From: Bacteroidia bacterium
Lineage (GTDB): Bacteria > Bacteroidota > Bacteroidia > Flavobacteriales > Flavobacteriaceae
Length of the DNA: 64,000 nucleotides
Reading direction: 5' to 3'
Assembly (NCBI GenBank): GCA_030427585.1
Contig: JAUIBW010000017.1
Location: 1 to 64,000 of the forward strand
In this document: positions 45,131-53,982 of the stretch, piece after piece
Numbering within the stretch: position 1 is the stretch's first letter
How the letters are laid out: every line of letters begins with the position of its first letter
Position numbers and translations under genes: made by a program
Notes under the pieces: model-generated
The model's input: only the letters and a program-made list of their open reading frames with translations
What the model was told of the DNA's origin: nothing
The model's database searches: none

Positions 45131-45505
45131 ATGAAAGCAATACCATTTTCCTACTTACTAAAAATTTTTAGTATTATTTTTTTATGTACTACTTTTTCAT
45201 TTTCCTGTTCTGGTGATGACACCAAAAAAGCAGACTCTAATACCAATTTGGCAAAACTTAAAATAACGACTAAGCAATGCAAAGAACCCTGGTTACAAGC
45301 AGAAGGAAATACATTAGAAAACAAAGTGTATAACTACCTAAAGAGTCTAAATATCGAGCTCAAAGATTTCGAAAATATTACTCCAAAAGATATAGCAATG
45401 TGCGAAGCCTGTGAGGTTTGCTCTGGTCCTACAATTACCATAAAAGTAGATAAAACTCATGTTGATCGTTTGGTTAAAGAAGGATTTTCTCTAGTCCCTA
45501 ATTAA
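45131..45505 (+). CDS. small lipoprotein of unknown function
   Basis: 124 residues. Lipoprotein signal with lipobox 'SFSC' around Cys27. The mature part has four further Cys ('KQCKEPW', 'MCEACEVCSG'), suggesting disulfides or metal binding, and ends in 'ITIKVDKTHVDRLVKEGF'. It is unlike any family I can name firmly. It stands alone between DUF4260 and DUF4230 genes. Confidence 0.6.
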   Translation: MKAIPFSYLLKIFSIIFLCTTFSFSCSGDDTKKADSNTNLAKLKITTKQCKEPWLQAEGNTLENKVYNYLKSLNIELKDFENITPKDIAMCEACEVCSGPTITIKVDKTHVDRLVKEGFSLVPN

Positions 45506-45553
45506 TATAAATACCTTTATTTTCTTAAACGATATTCTTCATATCTTTACACC

Positions 45554-46171
45554 ATGGAGTTATTGTTTATTGGACTTTTGGGAGGTGCTATTGTAGCCTA
45601 TTTTATTTTTGCAAGATTTAGTGCCGCAAAAAATAAATCATCTGTACAAACACAATCTGTTGTACTTAAAGAAAAAATTAAAAGTGTTTGCAAGTTAGTT
45701 ACCGTTGAAGGTGATTTTGCTGAAATCTACCATTATGAAAGCGTAAAAGAAAAATTCTTTAAATTACTATCGGGAACCAAAAAAGCATTAATTATTATTG
45801 AAGCTAAAGCGTATGTAGGATTTGATTTATCCCAAATAACACTAAAGAGTGATACCAAAAATAAACGAATTATCCTTACGCATTTTCCGCAGCCAAAACT
45901 CTTAACTATAGAAACCGATTTTAAATATTATGACAAAAAAGAAGGTTGGTTAAATCCTTTTACCTCTGGTGACCTTACAGATCTTAACAAAGAAGCTAAA
46001 CAATTTATAAAAGATAAAATCCCTCAGAGCGGGCTCATGGAATCTGCAAAAAAAGAAGCCTTAACAGCTATTTCACTTATGGAAACTCTTGCTGAATCTA
46101 TTGGATGGACATTGGATTATTCTACCTTAAAAATAGATAACAATAATCAAGACGCAAAACAGTTAGAATAA
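45554..46171 (+). CDS. DUF4230 family membrane-anchored protein
   Basis: 205 residues: an N-terminal helix (about 3-21) anchors a DUF4230 domain with 'LVTVEGDFAEIYHYE', 'KKALIIIEAKAYVGFDLS' and 'WLNPFTSGDLTDLNKEAKQ'. The domain is common in Bacteroidota and Firmicutes, with unknown function. Six bases separate it from the acetyltransferase gene, so these are probably co-transcribed. Confidence 0.85.
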   Translation: MELLFIGLLGGAIVAYFIFARFSAAKNKSSVQTQSVVLKEKIKSVCKLVTVEGDFAEIYHYESVKEKFFKLLSGTKKALIIIEAKAYVGFDLSQITLKSDTKNKRIILTHFPQPKLLTIETDFKYYDKKEGWLNPFTSGDLTDLNKEAKQFIKDKIPQSGLMESAKKEALTAISLMETLAESIGWTLDYSTLKIDNNNQDAKQLE

Positions 46172-46177
46172 AAAACA

Positions 46178-46582
46178 ATGAGTATAGTTATTTCTACCGA
46201 TAAAGAAAAATTAGATATCAACTTTATCCACGAGTTTTTAACTCACTCGTATTGGGCAACAGGAAGAACTAAAGAACAAGTAAAAACTACTATCGAACAT
46301 TCGATGTGTTTCGGGATATATCTCGGTGAAAAACAAATCGGTTTTACAAGGGTATTAACCGATTATATAGTATATGCATACGTAATGGATGTATTTATCA
46401 TAGAACAACAACGAGGAAATGGATATGCTAAGCAATTAATGCAAGCTGTTATGGATCACCCCGAATTACAAGCCATTCGAAGATGGATGCTACTTACAAA
46501 AGACGCTCATAAATTGTATCAACAATTTGGATTTGACAGTATAGACAACCCTTCGTGGGTAATGGAAAAATTAAATATATAA
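46178..46582 (+). CDS. GNAT family N-acetyltransferase
   Basis: 134 residues. The acetyl-CoA loop reads 'EQQRGNGYAKQLMQAVMDH' (about 84-102), preceded by strand 'YAYVMDVFII' and followed by 'KLYQQFGFDSI'. Length and 'SYWATGRTKEQV' opening fit the small GNAT group often seen in Bacteroidota. Substrate unknown. Part of a tight three-gene run (DUF4230, GNAT, MmcQ/YjbR). Confidence 0.88.
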   Translation: MSIVISTDKEKLDINFIHEFLTHSYWATGRTKEQVKTTIEHSMCFGIYLGEKQIGFTRVLTDYIVYAYVMDVFIIEQQRGNGYAKQLMQAVMDHPELQAIRRWMLLTKDAHKLYQQFGFDSIDNPSWVMEKLNI

Positions 46583-46591
46583 ACTTTAAAA

Positions 46592-46948
46592 ATGAATATC
46601 GAAGCGTTTAGAGAATATTGTTTATCAAAAAAAGGAGTTACAGAAGAATTCCCATTCGATGAAAGCACCTTGGTTTTTAAAGTAATGGGTAAAATGTTTG
46701 CTTTAACAGGATTAAATCGAATGCCTTTTAGTGTAAACTTAAAATGTGATCCTGATCGTGCTATCGAACTTCGCGAATATCACCCAGAAATAACTCCCGG
46801 ATACCATATGAGTAAAAAACATTGGAATACTGTTAACTTTTCTGGTAGTTTACCTACTAATATGATACTCGATTTGATCAATCACTCTTATGAGCTGGTA
46901 GTAAGTGGTTTGACAAAAAAAGTAAAACAAGAATTAGAAAATCTTTAA
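46592..46948 (+). CDS. MmcQ/YjbR family protein
   Basis: 118 residues. Characteristic elements are 'KGVTEEFPFDESTLVFKVMGKMFAL' (residues about 14-38, key E-F-P-F-D-x-x-x-x-V-x-K-V), 'NLKCDPDRAIELRE' and 'PGYHMSKKHWNTV'. The fold is a CyaY-like alpha/beta sandwich; some members bind DNA. It follows the acetyltransferase by nine bases. Confidence 0.9.
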   Translation: MNIEAFREYCLSKKGVTEEFPFDESTLVFKVMGKMFALTGLNRMPFSVNLKCDPDRAIELREYHPEITPGYHMSKKHWNTVNFSGSLPTNMILDLINHSYELVVSGLTKKVKQELENL

Positions 46949-47061
46949 TAGTAAAAAAATATTAGAATCATTGATGATCATCTCTAAGGATAATAAGGGA
47001 GTTCTGTACCCTTGGCCCTTTTACAGAGAAGTATTCAATACTCTTATTTGATAAGTACAAA

Positions 47062-48831
47062 ATGAACAACCCACAACAATTTTATAAAGAGCAAATTTCT
47101 CTTCATACTGTATCACTAAAAAAAATAAAAAAACAACTCGCTATCTCCAGTATCATACGCTTATTTGTTTTTTTGGCGATAATAGCAGGAATATATTTTG
47201 GGTACCCTAATACTCAGATCATTATTGGTAGTAGTATTATAGGGATTGTAGCTTTTATATTTTTAGTAAACAGACATACTGATCTCTCTTATTCCAAAAA
47301 CAAACTACAAAAACTAATCGATATCAACACGCTAGAGCTTAACGTTTTTGAAGGTGATGTAACAAAGCTTACTCCGGGAAAAGAATATATCGATGCTACA
47401 CATCCTTACAGTCATGATATCGACCTTTTTGGAGAGCAGTCTTTTTTTCAATACGCTAATCGCACAACTACCCTGGCCGGAAAAAACAAATTAGCAACTA
47501 TACTTACTGCCAATGCTATTGATCATATCGAAAAAAAACAAGAAGCAATAAAAAATATCTCAAAACTTCCCGGATGGAGACAAGAATTTAGTGCTATTGC
47601 ATCACTGGTTAATGTAAGTGTTTCGGTTTCATTAATACAAAAATGGTTACAAAACTATACTGCTTTTGTCCCTAAGGTAATGCGTATACTTCCTGCAATA
47701 GTATCTGGTATCTCGTTGATACTATTAACACTACTATTTCTGGATATGATTACTTTTACTATGTTTTTGATTTGGTTTTTTATTGGCTTGGGAATAACAG
47801 GGACGCAGCTTAAAAAAATCAACAAATTATATAGTAACTCCAATAAAGTAAAAGATACCTTTGAGCAGTATTATAAACTAGTAGATAAAATTGAAAATGC
47901 AAATTTTGAAGCCGCCTTATTACAAGAAAAACAACAATTAGTAATTAGCGACAAAGAAAAAGCTTCGCAAACCCTAAAGCAGTTTGCCAGTATTCTCAAT
48001 GCCTTTGATCAACGTAATAACATGATGTTTGGGGTTCTTGTCAACGGATTACTATTATGGGATATTTTACAAAGTTATCGTATTGAACATTGGATTACCA
48101 AAAATCATAATAAAGTGGCACAATGGTTCGAGGTTATTGCCTTTTTTGATGCGTATAACTCTCTTGGTAATTTTACCTTTAATCACCCCGATTATGTATA
48201 TCCAAAAATAACATCAAACAATAGTATACTCAAAGCCAAAGAACTGGGGCACCCAATGCTTAATGCTCATAAAAGAATAGATAATGACATCACCGTAGAC
48301 AAGGAGCAGTTTTTAATCATTACGGGAGCTAATATGGCCGGAAAAAGTACGTTTTTGCGTACCGTTGCTTTACAAATTGTGATGTCAAACATAGGACTAC
48401 CTATTTGCGCAAAATCATGTGAATATCGTCCTATCAAATTGATAAGTAGTATGAGAACGTCAGACTCATTAAGTGATGACGCCTCTTATTTCTTTTCAGA
48501 ATTAACACAGCTTAAAAAAATTGTAAATGCTCTGGAGAAAGATGAATACTTTATCATCCTCGATGAAATCCTAAAAGGTACCAATAGCAAAGACAAAGCA
48601 GCAGGATCCCGTAAATTTGTAGAAAAACTGGTTAAGGCAAAAGCAACAGGTATTATAGCAACACATGATCTAAGTCTTTGTGAGATTGCATCAGAATTAC
48701 ATCAAGTAGAAAATCGTTTTTTTGATGCTCAAATTGTAAATGACGAGTTATTCTTTGATTATAAATTTAAAGATGGGATTTGCCAGAATATGAATGCTTC
48801 ATTCTTATTAAAGAAAATGGGGATTGTGTGA
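47062..48831 (+). CDS. membrane-anchored MutS-family ATPase
   Basis: 589 residues. The C-terminal third is a MutS ATPase: Walker A 'GANMAGKSTFLRT' near 421, 'MRTSDSLSDDASYFFSEL' and Walker B 'FIILDEILKGTNSKDKA', then 'GIIATHDLSL'. The front lacks the MutS mismatch-recognition domain. It has two helices at about 32-72, a second pair at about 210-250 and a long helical core. It is therefore a membrane-tethered MutS homologue, as found in Bacteroidota, and unlikely to do classical mismatch repair. Confidence 0.85.
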   Translation: MNNPQQFYKEQISLHTVSLKKIKKQLAISSIIRLFVFLAIIAGIYFGYPNTQIIIGSSIIGIVAFIFLVNRHTDLSYSKNKLQKLIDINTLELNVFEGDVTKLTPGKEYIDATHPYSHDIDLFGEQSFFQYANRTTTLAGKNKLATILTANAIDHIEKKQEAIKNISKLPGWRQEFSAIASLVNVSVSVSLIQKWLQNYTAFVPKVMRILPAIVSGISLILLTLLFLDMITFTMFLIWFFIGLGITGTQLKKINKLYSNSNKVKDTFEQYYKLVDKIENANFEAALLQEKQQLVISDKEKASQTLKQFASILNAFDQRNNMMFGVLVNGLLLWDILQSYRIEHWITKNHNKVAQWFEVIAFFDAYNSLGNFTFNHPDYVYPKITSNNSILKAKELGHPMLNAHKRIDNDITVDKEQFLIITGANMAGKSTFLRTVALQIVMSNIGLPICAKSCEYRPIKLISSMRTSDSLSDDASYFFSELTQLKKIVNALEKDEYFIILDEILKGTNSKDKAAGSRKFVEKLVKAKATGIIATHDLSLCEIASELHQVENRFFDAQIVNDELFFDYKFKDGICQNMNASFLLKKMGIV

Positions 48832-48965
48832 TCCTGAAATCAAAAAACAACTATCAATTCGATAGTTATAGATAAAATATAATCTTAGATTTGAAGAGTA
48901 AAGCCATTAAAATAAGTATTTGATGCAAAATTTTCTAATTCTCAACTAGATTCAATACTAAATTC

Positions 48966-49907
48966 ATGCAAAAAGAAGATCTGATTCAAACCCATCAAAG
49001 AATTGAACCCTATATTCATAAAACACCTGTGTTTAGCTCTCGATTAATTGATGAGATAGCAGGAGCAACTCTTTATTTTAAATGTGAAAACTTTCAAAAA
49101 ACAGGAGCGTTTAAAATGAGAGGAGCTACAAATGCAATTATGCAACTTACCGAGGAACAGAAACAAAAAGGTGTTGTTACGCATTCTTCGGGGAATTTTG
49201 CACAGGCACTTTCTCTTGCAGCTCTAAAATTGGGCATCAAGGCATTTATAGTAATGCCCTCTAATGCTCCCCAGGTTAAAAAAGATGCGGTAAAAGGTTA
49301 TCAGGGAAATATCATCGAATGCGAACCTACACTAGTAGCAAGAGAAAATACCGCCATAGAAATCTCACAAAAAGAAGGAGCTACTTTTGTACATCCCTAT
49401 AATGATAGTAACGTTATCCTGGGACAAGGAACAGCTTGTAAAGAACTGTTAGAAAAACAACCTGATTTAGATTATGTATTTACACCAGTTGGTGGTGGTG
49501 GCTTAATCGCTGGGACAGCTTTATCTGCTCTTTATTTTGGAAATGATTGTACAATAATCGGGGGCGAACCTTTTGAGGTTGATGATGCATATCGATCTCT
49601 ACAAAGCGGAATTATTGAATCTAATTTGACCACAAATACTATTGCAGATGGGCTTAGAGTACAATTAGGAGATAAAAATTTTCCTATAATCCAACAATAT
49701 GTAAAAAAGATAATACGAGTTACAGAAGAAGAAATTGTAGAAGCCATGAGACTAATTTGGGAACGTTTAAAAATTGTTTCAGAACCATCTTCTGCTGTAG
49801 CGTTGGCAGCCATGTTAAAAGAGAAAAACATTTTTAAAGACAAGAAAATAGGTATTATTGTTTCAGGAGGAAATGTAGATTTAAATCAACTACCTTTTAA
49901 CCTTTAA
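48966..49907 (+). CDS. PLP-dependent threonine/serine dehydratase or racemase
   Basis: 313 residues of fold-type II PLP enzymes. The Schiff-base lysine is Lys50 in 'FQKTGAFKMRGA'; the substrate loop is 'SSGNFAQALS' and the phosphate-binding loop 'GGGGLIAG' near 175. There is no C-terminal ACT regulatory domain, so it is a catabolic threonine/serine ammonia-lyase or a serine-racemase type; these cannot be separated by eye. Single gene. Confidence 0.85.
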   Translation: MQKEDLIQTHQRIEPYIHKTPVFSSRLIDEIAGATLYFKCENFQKTGAFKMRGATNAIMQLTEEQKQKGVVTHSSGNFAQALSLAALKLGIKAFIVMPSNAPQVKKDAVKGYQGNIIECEPTLVARENTAIEISQKEGATFVHPYNDSNVILGQGTACKELLEKQPDLDYVFTPVGGGGLIAGTALSALYFGNDCTIIGGEPFEVDDAYRSLQSGIIESNLTTNTIADGLRVQLGDKNFPIIQQYVKKIIRVTEEEIVEAMRLIWERLKIVSEPSSAVALAAMLKEKNIFKDKKIGIIVSGGNVDLNQLPFNL

Positions 49908-49975
49908 TTAATAAGGCAAGAAAAAAACTTGTCGTTTTTAGGAAAGTAACTGGAAAACTTAATATTGAAAACAAA

Positions 49976-50551
49976 ATGGCTACGCAATTTTTTGAACATA
50001 TCAATACGTTTGTCAACATTGACGAAAAAGATTTTCAAAGAATACTAACCTTCTTTGATTTGTGTAGCGTAAAGAAAAAAGAAATTATTGTTAAGGCGGG
50101 AGATCTATGTAATTTCAATCATTTTGTAGTAGACGGGTGCCTTCAGATGTTTTATATCAATGATAAAGGAACAGAGCGAACTATTCAATTTGCAATTGAG
50201 AATTGGTGGATGACAGATTTTTTGGCCTATCATAACCAAAGTATAACAGACTTTTATATTCAGGCAGTCGAAAACACAAAAATCCTTTCTATCTCTTACG
50301 ATAAACAAGAAGAATTATTATATGAGTTTCCTAAACTCGAAAAGTATTTTAGAGTACTTTATCAAATTTCATATGGTGCAGCTCTAATCAAAATGAAGTA
50401 TTTCCTTGATCTTTCTAAAGAAGAAATCTACTTTCAGTTCACAGAACATTTTCCCGAATTTACCCAAAGAGTCCCTCAATATTTAATTGCTTCTTTTTTA
50501 GGACTTACACCAGAATATGTAAGTGAAATCAGAAATAAAAAACGTTCTTAA
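49976..50551 (+). CDS. Crp/Fnr family transcriptional regulator
   Basis: 191 residues. Residues 20-115 form a cyclic-nucleotide-binding-like barrel ('VKAGDLCNFNHFVVDGCLQMFYIND'; the canonical cAMP-phosphate RxS pocket is not evident). The C-terminal HTH is short, with 'YLIASFLGLTPEYVSEIRNKKR'. This is the common Bacteroidota Crp-like type. It is 63 bp upstream of the AhpD-like gene and is the likely regulator of it. Confidence 0.88.
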   Translation: MATQFFEHINTFVNIDEKDFQRILTFFDLCSVKKKEIIVKAGDLCNFNHFVVDGCLQMFYINDKGTERTIQFAIENWWMTDFLAYHNQSITDFYIQAVENTKILSISYDKQEELLYEFPKLEKYFRVLYQISYGAALIKMKYFLDLSKEEIYFQFTEHFPEFTQRVPQYLIASFLGLTPEYVSEIRNKKRS

Positions 50552-50614
50552 ACCAGTTTAAGTTTTTTCTTGACGACGGCAAATACCTTTACATCAAATT
50601 CAAATATTAAAACA

Positions 50615-51055
50615 ATGGAAAAAAGAATTCAAATTGATGCAAGTGAGCCTTTAGCCTATAAAGCCATGTACGCCCTGGGAAATTATGTACAACAAAGCCA
50701 GTTAAGTGATATTCACAAAGAACTTATAAACATAAGAGTATCGCAACTAAACGGCTGTGCCTTTTGCATAAACATGCATACCAAGGATGCTCTCGAAAAC
50801 GGAGAAACCCAACAGCGTATTTTTTTACTCAATGCCTGGCAGGAAACCGATATATTTACAGAAGAAGAAAAAGTTATTCTACAAATTACCGAAGAAGTAA
50901 CAATGATTCATAATAATGGATTAACAAACAAAACATATCAAAAAGCCATTGAAAAATTTGATGAAAAATATGTATCCCAAATAATAATGGCTGTAATAAA
51001 TATAAATGCATGGAACAGAATTGCAATAAGTACCCATAAACCTATCGATAAATAA
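50615..51055 (+). CDS. AhpD-like / carboxymuconolactone decarboxylase family protein
   Basis: 146 residues from the ATG at 50615, where conserved sequence begins. The redox motif of AhpD-like proteins is present: Cys48-x-x-Cys51 with His55 in 'LNGCAFCINMH'. A closing 'IIMAVININAWNRIAIS' completes the helical fold. Such proteins reduce peroxides or protect thiols. Pairing with a Crp-type regulator is common in Bacteroidota. A very long palindromic terminator follows. Confidence 0.87.
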   Translation: MEKRIQIDASEPLAYKAMYALGNYVQQSQLSDIHKELINIRVSQLNGCAFCINMHTKDALENGETQQRIFLLNAWQETDIFTEEEKVILQITEEVTMIHNNGLTNKTYQKAIEKFDEKYVSQIIMAVININAWNRIAISTHKPIDK

Positions 51056-51096
51056 TTCATCTTTAGTACACATACATAATATCCATAATACTTCAT

Positions 51097-51145
51097 AAAA
51101 GAGATAGCGATATGACTATATAGTCATATCGCTATCTCTTTTTGT
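51097..51145 (+). terminator. 46-nt perfect palindrome acting as terminator
   Basis: AAAAGAGATAGCGATATGAC and on to the centre, then its exact complement: 46 nt without mismatch (51097-51142), with a T run at the end. The stem is about twice the usual length of an intrinsic terminator. Confidence 0.88.
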
Positions 51146-51223
51146 GACTTACACTAGAATATTCAAGTAACATTAAAAAAAATAAGCATGAATTTAAAAA
51201 ACATACTGATATGAATGTTTTTT

Positions 51224-51231
51224 TATATTTG
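51224..51231 (+). promoter_or_regulatory. -7 box upstream of the TetR gene
   Basis: TATATTTG matches TAnnTTTG. It lies only 5 bp before the ATG at 51236, which would give a leaderless or nearly leaderless mRNA. No TTTG at -33. Confidence 0.3.
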
Positions 51232-51235
51232 TCAT

Positions 51236-51841
51236 ATGAACCAAAAAATCAAGTCCAGAGAAACTCAAAATTTGATCATTAATAGTGCTTTTGAACTATT
51301 CTATAAACATGGTTATAATAAAACCAGTATTCCAGAAATAATAAAGGGGACAGGGCTTTCTAAAGGTGCTTTTTATCATCATTTTAAAAGCAAGAGAAGT
51401 ATTGGAGAAAAAGTAATTGACCTTACCGTAAGGAAAAGAGTTTATGAAAGAATGGTTGCTCCTCTCAAAAATCTGGATAACGCACCTATAATACCATTAT
51501 TATATGATGTCTTTATCAAGCGTATCGAGGGGTATTCTGATTTGGAAAAAGATTTAGGTTGCCCTGCAAATAACTTGATTAATGAAATAGGATATTCAGA
51601 AAGTTCATTTAGAGAAATGCTTAGGGATATAATCGATCATTGGCAGGAGATCATGGTCAATCTATTAGAGCAAGGCAAAATTAAGGGTGAAATTAGAAAA
51701 AATGTGGATACATCTGCAACTGCCATTTTTCTGATAAGTGCTTTTGAGGGAGTAAGAGGTATTAGAAAAGTATATAATAATGATAAAATATTAGACGAAT
51801 ACCTTATAGCTGTAAAAAGCTACATTGAGCAATTAGCATAA
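51236..51841 (+). CDS. TetR family transcriptional regulator
   Basis: 201 residues from the ATG at 51236, seven codons inside a longer frame with a poor start. HTH: 'GYNKTSIPEIIKGTGLSKGAFYHHFKSKRSIG' spans about 26-57 (key G-L-S-K-G-x-F-Y-H-H-F). The C-terminal domain ('YSDLEKDLGCPANNLINEIGYS') resembles the TetR_C_6-like group. It is followed by OsmC and cupin genes on the same strand, which it may control. Confidence 0.9.
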   Translation: MNQKIKSRETQNLIINSAFELFYKHGYNKTSIPEIIKGTGLSKGAFYHHFKSKRSIGEKVIDLTVRKRVYERMVAPLKNLDNAPIIPLLYDVFIKRIEGYSDLEKDLGCPANNLINEIGYSESSFREMLRDIIDHWQEIMVNLLEQGKIKGEIRKNVDTSATAIFLISAFEGVRGIRKVYNNDKILDEYLIAVKSYIEQLA

Positions 51842-51862
51842 TTTTTTAATTAAAAAAATGAA

Positions 51863-52267
51863 ATGAAAGCAATTCGAATAACACTAGAACAAATATCAAA
51901 TACAGCAATGCAATTAAACAATGACACTATAAAAGTTATTGTAGATCGACCAATAAGCCAAGGTGGTGGTGGCAGTGGGTTAATGGGAGGTCAATATTTA
52001 TTGACCGGTATTGGTGGCTGTTTTTGTAGTACATTTTTTGCCGCAGCACAATCCAGAAATTTCGAGATTGAAGGGTTTCAGGTTGATGTTATCGCAACTA
52101 AAAGCGAAGATTTACCTAAACGTTTTACAGATATACGCCTTGATGTATCTTATAAAAAATGCAGTGATCCGGTAGTTTTAAAAAAATTACTCAAGATTGC
52201 AGAAATGGGTTGTATATCAATTAATACTATTAAAGAAGGAATGGGGTTTAAAATACATCAAAAATGA
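51863..52267 (+). CDS. OsmC-family peroxide-handling protein
   Basis: 134 residues. Conserved features are the glycine-rich 'SGLMGGQYLLTGIGGCFCSTFFA' (Cys53, Cys55) and the second Cys near 117 in 'EMGCISINTIKEG'. In OsmC/Ohr proteins two such Cys reduce organic hydroperoxides. It follows the TetR gene by 21 bp, so a single transcript is likely. Confidence 0.85.
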   Translation: MKAIRITLEQISNTAMQLNNDTIKVIVDRPISQGGGGSGLMGGQYLLTGIGGCFCSTFFAAAQSRNFEIEGFQVDVIATKSEDLPKRFTDIRLDVSYKKCSDPVVLKKLLKIAEMGCISINTIKEGMGFKIHQK

Positions 52268-52336
52268 AATAATTATTCATATCAGCGCAATGTATATATA
52301 CAATAATGAAATCACATTAATAAAAATGAAGACAAT

Positions 52337-52702
52337 ATGAAACTTATAGAAAAATTTAAAGACATTACAGATTACTTCTCTCCAAAAATAATTGGAGAAG
52401 TTAATGATACCTATGTTAAGTTAGCAAAAATAAAAGGTGATAAAGTACCCTGGCATAACCATGAGCATGAAGACGAACTCTTCTACATTATCGAAGGAAG
52501 CCTACTTTTTGAAATAGAAGGACAAGATCCTTTTATGATGAATCAGGGAGATTTGTTTATTGTAAAACATGGTATTAATCATAGAGTTTCTTCAACAGAG
52601 GAATGTAAAATTATGCTAATAGAAAATAAAACGACAGCGCATACAGGAAAAGTAAAATCTGAAATCACTAAAAATATTAAAGAGCAGCAATTAGAATCCT
52701 GA
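52337..52702 (+). CDS. cupin-domain protein
   Basis: 121 residues forming one cupin barrel. The metal-binding histidines and Glu are in 'WHNHEHEDELFYIIEGSL' (about 37-54) and the second motif 'FIVKHGINHRV' near 75. The chain is too short for an enzyme with a second domain; such proteins often handle sugars, polyketides or stress ligands. Last gene of the TetR-OsmC-cupin group; a terminator follows. Confidence 0.9.
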   Translation: MKLIEKFKDITDYFSPKIIGEVNDTYVKLAKIKGDKVPWHNHEHEDELFYIIEGSLLFEIEGQDPFMMNQGDLFIVKHGINHRVSSTEECKIMLIENKTTAHTGKVKSEITKNIKEQQLES

Positions 52703-52747
52703 AAAATCTATTCTAAGCACAAAATCAATAGTATAACAATCTTTTAA

Positions 52748-52786
52748 AGAATACATAATGAATCATCATTATGTATTCTATCCTTT
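52748..52786 (+). terminator. terminator after the cupin gene
   Basis: 14-bp stem AGAATACATAATGA / TCATTATGTATTCT, 4-nt loop, short T run. Confidence 0.8.
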
Positions 52787-52990
52787 TTGGTAATAATGAC
52801 AAATCCCTCTTTTCAGAAATTTTATGTGTCACCCAAGTAAATATTTCAATTAAATTTTCATAAAATTGTATTGCTAAGAAATATTGATAGAAATAATATT
52901 GACACCAAAACAATATTTACAAATCATGGCTATCAATAAAAAATAAGATCACCTTTTATCGCCGAAATGTCGTTATCAACAAAAAATAAT

Positions 52991-53479
52991 ATGAAAAAAT
53001 TAAACATAATCTATATCCTACTTATCTGCATCGTTCATGTTTCTCTGAATTCTTGTAAAGACAATTCAAACTCTCAAGAAAGTAAAAACTCTGAACCTCG
53101 GCGAGTAAATAAAGAAAATACTACACTAACAGAAGAAGAATCTAAACCAATTAAATATCCTACACTAAACATTAAGCCAAATGATCAAATAAGCTCACCT
53201 ATCGAAATAAAAGTGAATTCTGAAGGGGTTTGGTTTGCCAGTGAAGGAGAACTTGGATGGGTTCAATTAATAGATGACAAAGGAAATGAACTGGCAAAAG
53301 GGATATTAAGCGCAGATGGTGATTGGATGAAAAGTGGCCCCGTAATGTTTTCGACTACTTTAACATTTGATTCAAACAATATAAAAACTGGTAAACTAAT
53401 CGTTCATAACAATCCGGGAGAAGGAGATGGTGACGAAGCGGGAGAATCAATACACTTTGAAATACCTGTTATTTTTTAA
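52991..53479 (+). CDS. Gmad2 immunoglobulin-like lipoprotein
   Basis: 162 residues from the ATG at 52991, which directly opens a lipoprotein signal (lipobox 'LNSC'). A linker rich in Ser/Glu precedes a Gmad2-type Ig-like domain: 'ISSPIEIKVNSEGVWFASEG', then 'VQLIDDKGNELAKGILSADGDWM' and 'FSTTLTFDSNNIKTGKLIVHNN'. In spore-formers Gmad2 occurs in germination proteins; here it is a surface or periplasmic lipoprotein of unknown role. Confidence 0.75.
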   Translation: MKKLNIIYILLICIVHVSLNSCKDNSNSQESKNSEPRRVNKENTTLTEEESKPIKYPTLNIKPNDQISSPIEIKVNSEGVWFASEGELGWVQLIDDKGNELAKGILSADGDWMKSGPVMFSTTLTFDSNNIKTGKLIVHNNPGEGDGDEAGESIHFEIPVIF

Positions 53480-53487
53480 CCTCAAAG

Positions 53488-53982
53488 ATGAATGTAAAAA
53501 AATCAGGAGGCGAAAAAAAATTGACGATAGAACAAGTAAATGATAATCACAAGGTCCCTTTTGAACTACTTGAATTAGCCGATCCATCAAGAAATCAAAT
53601 AGAAGAATATATAAAGACAGGGCAATGTTATATTGCAAAATTAAACTCTAGACTTATTGGAAGTATCGTGCTAAAAGAATTGACACCAACCACCATAGAA
53701 ATAAAAAATATAGTAATTAATGAATCTTTCCAGAATAAAGGGTATGGTAAACAATTATTGAGGCATATTGATCAAATAGCATCAAAATCCAAATATGAGA
53801 AAATCGTTATTGGCACAGGCAATTCAAGTATTAAGCAGCTAGCTTTATATCAAAAAGAAGGGTTTGGGATTTGTAGTATTCAAAAAGATTTCTTTATTAC
53901 TAATTACGATAAACCAATTTTTGAAAACGGAATTCAATGTAAACATATGATCATCCTCGAAAAAGAAATTAAGATTAACTAA
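53488..53982 (+). CDS. GNAT family N-acetyltransferase
   Basis: 164 residues. Acetyl-CoA loop 'ESFQNKGYGKQLLRHID' near 85-101, strand 'IEIKNIVIN' before it and 'LALYQKEGFGI' after. Eight bases follow the lipoprotein stop, so the two are probably co-transcribed. Its end overlaps the convergent AraC gene by 8 bp. Substrate unknown. Confidence 0.88.
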   Translation: MNVKKSGGEKKLTIEQVNDNHKVPFELLELADPSRNQIEEYIKTGQCYIAKLNSRLIGSIVLKELTPTTIEIKNIVINESFQNKGYGKQLLRHIDQIASKSKYEKIVIGTGNSSIKQLALYQKEGFGICSIQKDFFITNYDKPIFENGIQCKHMIILEKEIKIN

